Below, piece after piece: positions 55,790 to 64,000 of a DNA stretch of 64,000 nt. Position numbers and translations under genes: made by a program. Under the pieces are notes generated by a model that saw nothing but the letters and a program-made list of their open reading frames with translations, was not told the origin of the DNA and searched no databases. The stretch lies in NCBI GenBank assembly GCA_021307315.1, contig JAJSPD010000041.1:124001-188000 (forward strand), written 5' to 3'. Positions within the stretch are counted from its first letter, which is position 1, and every line of letters begins with the position of its first letter. This DNA comes from Bisporella sp. PMI_857 (taxonomy: Eukaryota; Ascomycota; Leotiomycetes; Helotiales; Helotiaceae).

Positions 55790-57703
55790 CTATAGTCTGT
55801 GAAGAGAGCAAGATCTGAAGCACTCTGTTTGCAATATAAATGGTTAGCTATATCGTGCAGTGATATGGTGGGAGAGCTGACAGTGGTGTGGGGTGGTATA
55901 TTAGGAGGAGCTCACGGAAATTTTCAGGGGTTATCTACTTTGGCCTGCAGAGCCTCAAGAACTGAGGCTTACTGCTGCATCATTCCTGAATGGAGGCTAT
56001 GCCAATTTAGGGAAGTTTAGGTCATTAAGGTGATGTATGCGTCAATATTAAAGGACTTAGTCATTTCCATTTGCCTGGCCAAGGCCGTCTCTAATTCGTA
56101 GCCTTCCCATATTAACATTGGCTGCGGCATAAGAAAGGAGGGAGGGGCAACAGCATTAGGGTTAAGCTAAATCAAATGTGCGCCTTCGAAAGGCTTGAGG
56201 ATTGGACCGGATCAGATGTTGACCCCACCTTTAAGCCTCCTCCAAAATTGTTTTCCACCCCCCTATACACTCTTCCACAACCACGTATTCACTTCCTTTG
56301 GTGTAACCCATCCAAGGTTTGTCACCGTCTTCCGGCTAGACGGATAGACACGGTTCTAGTACAGGGACTGGCGTGCCTCACGGCCTTTTGGGCTCTTACT
56401 ACATAGGTGGATTGCCATCTTTTGTGTGATTTTGAAGCAGGATTTGATCGGGTTGTCCCTCGAATTATGCTAAGGTAGTAGGTGGCATTCCACGAAGCTA
56501 TAGTCTCATGAAGCTACTGCAATTACAAGGGTTCCTTTTTCTCTCCTTTCTCTCTAATGTACAATATCTAACCCTGCCACCCGCCCTTACCATTGCAGTG
56601 TGCTCGTTATTGGGCTTGGCATTATTGAGGCTCCATCAACTCCCAACCCACACCTTTTCCCCGCCCTCTGATGCCCTCATGCCACACCTGTTTGATCGAA
56701 CTATTACGAATTTGCCTATTTTTTTAATTTTAAATTGAGCTCCTTACATATAGCATATCGTATTTGCCTCGCATCACCCGTCGTTATTACTTCCCGAACT
56801 CGGGTGTATTCCATCGGTCCGAAATTAGCGTTTTGAGGCTCTTTCACCCAGAAGAACCGAGATCACCCGTTTGAACCTTTAGGAGCCTTGTCTAGTGTTT
56901 GAGAGGGTGTCTCGAAGCTGCTTGTTCTTGCTTAAAGGTTGGTTGCAGATTCATCAGACTTGGAAATTTTACGGGGAGGTGCGCGCCGCTGCAACGAAGC
57001 ACATGGAAAGGATGTACTAAGGGAGATGGCATCTTATACGAATAAGGGTAAGTATTGCGACCGCAGGCCAGGAAGAACGGAAGACAGCAGCGCGTACCAT
57101 ATCAGGGCTTTGGAAATATATCGGCGAATAAATTGGGCGATTAGTGTAGACTTTCTGGATATGAAGATGGATATATTGACGCTGGTCGAGCGGGCTGGCT
57201 GATGAAATATAGGTCCTGTTGTCCTTCTTTCTTTCTTATAAATAACTTGATCGCGGCCGCCATTGGGTATGAGTGAGTATATCAGAGAGCGCTGTTCTTT
57301 CTGAAATGTGCGCTTCGTTCAGGTTCAATTCAATCTGGCGCATCCCCCAGAATTTTTGTTCTGGGAAAATGGAGATGACCAAAGCAATGGTGAGCTTTTC
57401 CGAGCCTTGACCGCTTGTTTGAGAGAAGCTTTGAGCGGGGCTGGCACGTACTGAAGAGGAAAGGGGCTCTGTGGCAAGACGTGAAGAAAATGTTTTCGTG
57501 ACTATGGCACGGCTCTTTGCTGTTCCCCTTCTTAATCGCCCAGAGGAAGGCTGCAGCGCTAGGGCCTTCGTTTAGAACAAGCATGCACAGCTGCTCATAT
57601 CTGGCTTAGAGACTCGGAGCTTCTGGGTAAGGGTCTGCTCCACTTGTTCTCGAAAGCTGAGGGGTGGTTTCTCGAGGGTCTCCGCGAGCTGATATGGTGC
57701 TGC
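55790..57703. other. Intergenic stretch without a supported gene
   Basis: Short frames only; the hydrophobic one at 56508-56738 lacks any context supporting a gene. Confidence 0.4.
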
Positions 57704-58425
57704 TACGAAGGGATTGGCCCCCCATGTCAGGCAGGCATTTCACCACACAACTGAATATCAGGGATACGGAGCCCGTCAATGAAGCAGGAATGGAAGAGAG
57801 GCACACCAATCACCCGCGAGAACAAATTTCGATCACGAAAAGATGCTTTAATTTCTGTCAGGAAAGCAGACGATGTACCCACAGCGCTAGCCCATCAAAA
57901 GTCAGCCTCGATATTCCCTTCTCTCACCTGATTTAGTAAAGCCTCGATTGTGTTCACGTATCTCTCTATTATGCGAGGTACAGCCTCCGTCGACAACTTG
58001 CCGACCTCCCCTCCTTTATATTTTTCTTTTTCTCTGCTACTGCAAAGCCGTGTTTGGTGAATTAATTGATCGCGATATCTGATCCATAGTTCTGCACAAA
58101 CTCCAAAAGCGACATTCATTTAATGTTAGCGTTATGCAAGTTAAGCAGGGGGCGGCAGGAAGTGTCCATGCGCCCCCCGAAAAGCCACTTCACGCTTGCA
58201 AATGCATTATGCATGTTCGTAGGCCACGAGCTTTGGAGGCGTCTGCAAAGCCCACCTTCAGCCGCAGTCACAACAGTGATTAGCGCATTGCGTCGCGCAT
58301 CTGCCAATGGTGGGATCTGGACCTTCGTAAAGCAGCGAGATCCCGTTTACCGCGGCATCCAACAGAAATTGATAACCGCTGGCGAGACGTCGTACGAGCA
58401 CAGGACTGGTCGTCAGCCCCCAGTA
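57704..58425. repeat. Dispersed repeat, copy 2 (MITE-free)
   Basis: Partner of 18176-19175, same orientation. It reads GGCCACGAGCTTTGGAGG at 58222-58239 where copy 1 has the MITE. It ends about 200 bp upstream of the aminopeptidase start, so it may lie in that gene's promoter region. Confidence 0.8.
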
Positions 58426-58624
58426 AAGAACCCAGACCGGGGTTAACGCCTACAGTGCCCTCATTCACATACTTTGTAACTTACCGACATATCCCAGCTT
58501 ACAAGTTTCAAAAGTACCTGCCAGCGGCATCAATCAGCGACCTCGACAGTCTCAACCAACATTATTCTCTTCTCTTACCCCTCGCAGCATTCGTCACTGT
58601 TCTTGTCGACGGCATACCGGAAAT

Positions 58625-61403
58625 ATGTGTAGTGGACAGCAAGTCGGGGATGGTTTGGACGGAGCGGCGATTGATGTGACCAAGGGAAGAGAGATCCTGC
58701 CCGGAAATGTCATTCCAACGCACTATGATGTTACGTTGGAGCCAGCTTTTGACACTTTCAAGTACAAAGGAACAGTGGTCATTGATCTGACAGTGGTTGA
58801 AGATACTACATCTATCTCATTGAATACCTTGAAGATTGAGATCATGGGAGTCAAGATTTTGTCTGGATCCGAAGCTGAGGGAGAATTCAAACTTCTGACC
58901 GACTCTCCTGAGATCGCTCACCACGAGGATAGTCAGACCACAAAGATTTCGTTCCCAAGTACGATTAGCAAAGGAAGCTTTGCACAGCTTCAAATCGAGT
59001 TCGTTGGCGAGTTGAACGATAAGATGGCTGGCTTCTACCGCTCTACATACAAGAATACAGATGGTAGCCAAGGAATTATGGCTACTTCTCAGATGGAGCC
59101 TACAGATTGTCGCAGAGCTTTCCCGTGTTTCGATGAGCCAGCATTAAAAGCGGCTTTCACAATCACGCTTATCGCTGACAAAAAGTACACTTGCTTAAGC
59201 AATATGGATGTTCACTCCGAGCAAGAGCTCCGGGACAACAGGAAAGTTGTAAAGTTCAAGAAGTCGCCAATCATGTCCACTTACCTAGTAGCCTTCATCG
59301 TTGGAGAGCTTAAGTATATTGAGACGGATAAATTCAGGCTGCCTATCAGAATCTATGCACCAGTCAACCAAGAAATTGAACATGGGCGATACGCATTAGA
59401 ACTTGCAGCTCGCACATTGGAGTTTTATGAAAAGACTTTTGATAGTGACTTTCCCTTACCAAAGATGGATATGGTTGCTATACCGGATTTCGCGGCTGGT
59501 GCAATGGAGAATTGGGGTCTTGTAACATACCGAGTAGTTGACATTCTTTTCGATGAAAAGAACAGCGGAGCATCTCGCCAAGAACGTGTTGCCAAAGTTG
59601 TGCAGCATGAACTTGCTCATCAATGGTTTGGAAACCTCGTCACAATGGACTTTTGGGATGGTCTGTGGCTCAACGAAGGTTTTGCAACTTGGATGTCGTG
59701 GTACTCGTGCAACAAATTCTATCCAGAGTGGAAAGTGTGGCAGAGATTTGTAACAGACAATTTACAGAGCGCTCTAGGTCTCGATTCGTTGCGTAGCAGC
59801 CATCCAATTGAAGTTCCGGTGAAAAGAGTGGATGAGGTTAATCAAATATTTGACGCCATTTCTTACTCCAAAGGCTCTTGCGTGATCCGTATGATCTCCG
59901 CATACTTGGGCGAAGACGTTTTCATGGAAGGTATACGCATTTACTTGAAAAGACATGCTTATAGCAATACTCAGACAGGTGACCTTTGGGCAGCATTGAG
60001 CGAGGCTAGTGGCAAGGATGTGAAGGGGGCGATGAACATCTGGACAAAGAAAGTTGGATTTCCAGTCGTCGGAGTTACCGAGAACGAAAAGGAAAAAACA
60101 ATCACAGTGAAGCAAAATCGATTCTTGCGCACTGCTGATGTGAAGCCTGAAGAAGACGAAACACTATTTCCAGTTTTCTTAGGTCTTCGCAGCAAAGACG
60201 GCATTAATAAGGAATTGGTTCTATCAAAACGAGAGCAAAGTTTCGAGGTACCAGACTTTGAATTCTTCAAGCTTAACGCCGATTCTACCAATATTTATCG
60301 CACTTCTTATACACCCGCTCGTCTTGAAAAACTTGGTCAAGCCGCCAAGGATGGTCTTCTGACCGTGGAAGATAGGGTTGGGATAATTGCCGATGCCGGG
60401 GCTCTTGCTGCATCGGGATATCAGAAGACTTCAGGAGTCCTAAATCTTTTGAAAGGTTTTGATGCTGAGGCCGAGTTTGTTGTGTGGATCGAGATCCTCA
60501 CCCGAATAGGTACTATTGAGAATGCATGGATCTTCGAAAAGCAGGATATTCGAGATGGTCTTAAGTCGTTCTGCCGAGACCTTGTGAGCGAAAGGGCACA
60601 TAAGATGGGTTGGGAATTTAGCGACAGTGACAACCACATCCAACAACAATTCAAGGCTATGTTATTCAGAAGCGCTGGCGCAGCTGGCGATGCTGCAATT
60701 ATCGCAGCGGCGCAGGACATGTTCAAGAAGTTTGCGAAGGGCGATTCATCTGCTATCCCTCCAAATATTCGAGGATCTGTGTTCCATATTGCCCTGAAAT
60801 ATGGTGGAAAAGAGGAGTACGAAACTATTCTGAAGACTTACTACGAATCCAAAAACAGCGATGAGCGTAATACCGCGCTTCGCAACTTAGGACGGGCCAA
60901 GGATCCTGAGCTCATCGAGAAAACCTTATCCTTGACACTGAATGGAGATGTCAAAGGCCAGGACATCTATTTGTCTCTCAGCGGTTTACAAAGCCACCCT
61001 GAGGGCATCGAAGCACTATATGTTTACTTGCAACAGAACTGGGCCGAGCTCCAGCGGCGTTTCTCAGCCAGTCTATCCATGCTCGGCATGCTTGTCCAGA
61101 TATGTATATCCAGCTATACCTCCGCTGAGAAAGTCGCAGGTATGTGATTCCTGTAGCCCGTCGACCTAAGTACGCTAACATAAAGCAGACATCGAGAAGT
61201 TCTTTCATGACAAGAGCAAAAAGGGCTATGATCAGAGCTTGGCCCAAAGCCTGGATGCCATTCGAGCCAAGATCGCATGGCTGAAACGTGATCGCGAGGA
61301 TGTTGCGGCCTGGGTGAAGGCATACCAGGTCAAGAACGTCAAGGTAGGTCCATCTAAAGTGGACTGCCAAAGCGGGACACAGCTTGTCTACCTACCTAAG
61401 TAG
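58625..61403 (+). CDS. M1-family aminopeptidase (Ape2/Aap1-like, puromycin-sensitive type)
   Basis: Exons 58625-61139 and 61189-61403, intron 49 nt (GTATGT...GCTAAC...GCAG); 909 residues. After GREILPGNVIPTHYDVTLEP the substrate motif GAMENWG appears at about residue 296, then the zinc site HELAHQWFGN with the third ligand in WLNEGFATW. The remaining ERAP1-like helical C-terminal half is complete (for example GTIENAWIFEKQDIRDGLK; DREDVAAWVKAYQ). The enzyme removes N-terminal residues from peptides using zinc. The last ~17 residues after VKNVK may be read through a donor-like GTAGGT, so the exact C-terminus is uncertain. The N-terminus is a little longer than I would expect but has no clear targeting signal. 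Confidence 0.95.
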
Positions 61404-61436
61404 CTAGATAGGTAGGTAGGTAGGTAGGTAGGTAGC
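61404..61436. repeat. GGTA microsatellite
   Basis: About seven tandem GGTA units follow directly after the aminopeptidase stop. The inverted counterpart CTACCTACCT lies in the last codons of the gene, forming a small hairpin. Confidence 0.9.
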
Positions 61437-61966
61437 ATAGGTAATAGGCAATCACAACTTAAGACCAGCCATATGTATTCTATAATTTGGAGTGAGACCT
61501 TCATCGCTCTGAGTATCTACCCAATTTGTACCACATGCCATCGTGTCAGCATGTCAACATCTCGTATATCTATCGCCTAGGCACGCTGCGATGCTCAAGT
61601 CCGATACCGTGTAAAATAGCGTGAATTACGCATTTTATTGGCTACCGGCTAGCAATCATACTAGAGCGACGGGCTATTCTTGAATCAAGGCTGTGCTGAG
61701 GGCGTGTCGCCGTCGCCTAACACGATCGATTGCGGTAACCCAGTACAAGCACGTTCAGACCCTCAATTGCAGTCGGTTCTGCGTGCGTATTGCATTTTGA
61801 ATAGGAATGCAATCGTGGTGGTAAGTAGATCATTTAATGTAACCAGAAGCAGCTCCCTTCCGCCATTATCAAGTACACCCCTGTTTATAACTCGCGACTA
61901 ATTCTCCTCTTGACAAGGGTACTGACCCTTTTATAAAGCCTAGTCGTGCGTATCTTCCCAGATAGA

Positions 61967-62345
61967 TTAATGTGCACTTGCGATGGGTACGACACTCTGT
62001 TCGGCATGTTTATACGCATCCTCGATTTCGGCCGCATATAGACCTAACGCCACCTTCCGCATCACCATTCCATCTCCCCTTGTTAACCTTCTCGACCCTG
62101 TCCCAAATACCGTCGGCCAGCTCTTTATTTTCCAGATCCGGGTCTTTAGGCTCGGTGCGAACACCGATGCGTTTCTTGTTGGCGCCGAAGACCATACATG
62201 CCTCGGGGAGCAGCGGGTTGGGCTTTGTGGCGTCCGCGAGGATAATGAGGTCGTTTGTGCGCGACTCGAACATAGATAGGTTCGGCTTTGTAAGGTGTCG
62301 TCGGAAGAAACCCTTAGTGCGCCATTCGGAGCGCTTGGGAAAATG
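61967..62345 (-). pseudogene. Relic of an NRPS-like adenylation domain (C-terminal part)
   Basis: Minus strand: SEWRTKGFFRRHLTKPNL then ESRTNDLIILADATKPNP (about 62335-62210; the GRTDDxIxL hinge region of adenylate-forming enzymes), CMVFGANKKRIGV, ELADGIWDRVEKVNKG (about 62105-62070). After a 1-base frame change come DGMVMRKVALGLYAAEIEDAY (matching the KGTxxR...LYxxEI end of the domain) and a stop at 61967. A stretch normally between NP and VFG (the SSHP region) is missing. Upstream domains are absent. Typical host genes are NRPS-like reductases; this piece is inactive. Confidence 0.6.
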
Positions 62346-62482
62346 ATGAAGATTAGGAGTAACCAGGAGAATTCTTGGTTAGGATGCGGTCTGTGGACGA
62401 CGTCGTAGAAGCTGTAAAAATATAGTTGCCGATTTAGAAGCAATGCAAAAAGGCAATCTGAGTAGTACTTGCTCAGTTCCAA

Positions 62483-63341
62483 GATGATACTCTAAGGTTG
62501 GTCTAACCTCTGGATGGAATTCCATCCGCTAGGTCTTATGTCAGAAACTATCCCTTGCACGTACAACCAGGCTTACCTGCCAGTATTTCCGTTCTGCAAC
62601 TAGCAGAAAGATCATGTCCATCTCGGTCTTACGATATCCTTGCCATAATGCTCTGTTTGGACCTAAACAACTTGCAACCTAATCGCTAGTTTTTTTTTGG
62701 CCATCGGGCCATCAATTTAAAAGATTTGCCTCATGCTCTCCAGTAAGCCATTAGCATTAAAATTAGTTCTCTTTCTGGGCTGCCTTAGAAAACGCAGAGA
62801 CGGAGAAAGCAATTACTCGTTTATCACCAGGCCCAATGATCCACTAGATTTTATGGAACGGCACCGAACAGCTGGTCAATAGACCGCTGAGACATATAAA
62901 ATAGTACCGCACCATAGAATCCCTCTTCGCCCATCAGAGAGCAGCACGCACGCAAGGAACTGATGCATGCAGGATATCGCTTTAAGAACCCCTATCGAGC
63001 CAGAAGTATGTAATATTGACACGACATCTTTCCTCGTCCCCTCATAAGTCTTGCATAAAGGTATAAGAGCCTCGCGAGCGGGGAATCGAATATCGGCTCC
63101 AGAGGCAGCGCCACCGTCTCTTATACTCCCAGTGTAGCATACTACCTTGAATAAGTTTGACCTGATGCACGTACTTAAAACGAGCGACCGCCCAATTTAT
63201 CTTGGGAAGAAACCAAGCGACCCCGTATCGCTCTATGGTTACGCCCAGTCCAAGGCCTTTATACAAGGTAGATTTTACCGTTCCATTTCTCCGCCCTATA
63301 GATCTTTGAACAGAAGTGGCTACGGTAAAGTGAAATAGCAG
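62483..63341. other. Intergenic stretch, nothing supported
   Basis: Short frames only on either strand. Confidence 0.4.
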
Positions 63342-63962
63342 CTACAGCAGCGTCGTAGTGCCCACAGAGCCAGCAGATGCTCCACCGTCTGCTCTACAGC
63401 TAACACCATGTCTACTCTTATCTGATAGAAGCCTTTCACTATAAGCTCCATCTTTTTCTTTGGTGTCTCCTATCTCGGTCCCGCATCCCCGAAGGCCAAA
63501 AGTAAAGTGAACCGCGGCGAGGAGTCTCCGAACTAAGATGTTTTCGTCGCGGAGATACTCCTGGCAGTGTCCAATTTGGTACTGGAGCTTCTCGTCCATG
63601 AGACAGCGTGGGCTCTTAGCCGATGTGGCCGCCATACTTAGAGGATGAAATGCTTTCTGGAGGTTGTTGTACTCGCCTGCCATACATGAGTATCCGACGT
63701 TCTAGTTGGCCAGGTTATCATGGATCTGACTAAGATTGGCATCTGGTTTAAGGCCGTACATTAGCTACTCTACGATCTCGTCTACAGGTACTACGGAATC
63801 TATTCTTATCTGATAGGAGTCCCTCATCACAAGCGTCGTGCTCTTCTTTGGCGTTTTCAGAACGAGGGTGTCATCCACTTCCTCGGTCGTCCGCCATGCA
63901 CCCGTGACCTTCCCTCCTTCCTGTAGTCTCAGTACGTTGCCCTTGAAGAGCAGGTCAAGCAT
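63342..63962 (-). pseudogene. Relic of the N-terminal region of a fungal RecQ-like (telomere-linked) helicase
   Basis: One minus-strand frame runs from 63962 (and probably from beyond the window end) to 63342 with two TAG stops in the same frame (about 63767 and 63707). Text on both sides is continuous: MRDSYQIRIDSVVPVDEIVE, stop, LMYGLKPDANLSQIHDNLAN, stop, NVGYSCMAGEYNN, YLRDENILVRRLLAAVHFTF and GCGTEIGDTK. The last block resembles the LLxxxHxTxGQPxRGTEI signature that precedes the helicase in subtelomeric RecQ-like proteins of fungi. Both stops are one C-to-T change from CAG. The helicase core is not in the window. The call is by motif memory. Confidence 0.5.
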
Positions 63963-64000
63963 GCCATCCAGAGGGTATGGGCTCCCGCGTCGGACATACT

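Noticed and set aside
56508..56738. Hydrophobic 76-codon frame resembling a signal peptide or membrane segment
   Set aside because: Pyrimidine-rich DNA generates Leu/Phe/Ser runs; no other support.
58455..58679. 74-codon plus-strand frame overlapping the aminopeptidase start
   Set aside because: Different frame, no domain, and it would compete with the well-supported start at 58625.

Overview
The window reads as nuclear DNA of a filamentous ascomycete (Pezizomycotina; Leotiomycetes would fit, but I cannot prove that from sequence alone). The genes that can be spliced carry short 41-76 nt introns with GTRNGT donors and CTAAC/CTGAC branch sites close to the acceptor. The families are typically fungal: HET domain, LaeA-like methyltransferase, F-box, bZIP, fungal kinase-like protein, NRPS-like adenylation domain, subtelomeric RecQ-type helicase region and Tad1-like LINEs. 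Coordinates come from reading the sequence by eye, and family names come from recognising motifs, with no database search.

Layout. 1-889: inverted-repeat element. 0.98-4.9 kb: two solo LTRs, one of which cuts a decayed minus-strand gene of the large DUF6606/DUF3638 family. 4.9-10.4 kb: no convincing gene. 10.67-16.56 kb: two solo LTRs in tandem sharing the TATAC target; the second is split by a nearly intact 5.5 kb Tad1-like LINE with an 11 bp target duplication. 17.97-19.5 kb: an inverted third LTR, a ~1 kb dispersed repeat carrying a MITE (the 57.7-58.4 kb copy shows the empty site), and a second MITE. 20.9-22.5 kb: unidentified coding relics. 22.8-27.4 kb: a repeat-containing gene and a folylpolyglutamate synthase gene. 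27.6-29.06 kb: an apparently intact Tc1-like transposon. 30.85-35.84 kb: a dead pogo-like transposon holding a 5'-truncated LINE, the pair inserted in an old coding sequence. 36.1-42.5 kb: a kinase-like relic, a nine-exon gene, a HET pseudogene between inverted repeats, and a convergent zinc-finger-like gene broken by an LTR-like insert. 42.9-43.4 kb: minisatellite. 45.1-47.2 kb: second copy of the 5'-end repeat and a LaeA-like pseudogene carrying a palindrome. 48.4-55.8 kb: a hypothetical gene, a LINE relic, a bZIP gene and an F-box gene. 58.6-61.4 kb: an M1 aminopeptidase gene. 61.9-64.0 kb: relics of an adenylation domain and a RecQ-like helicase region.

Likely functional host genes are few: the aminopeptidase (best supported), the F-box gene, the bZIP gene, the 735-residue gene and perhaps the folylpolyglutamate synthase. 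The remainder is a transposon graveyard with many nonsense-coded relics, consistent with a repeat-rich accessory or subtelomere-like compartment. The most unusual feature is at 37.1-42.5 kb: two convergent multi-intron genes whose introns share an extended GCATATGCTGAC block next to the acceptor and whose 3' ends share an inverted repeat flanking a HET gene.
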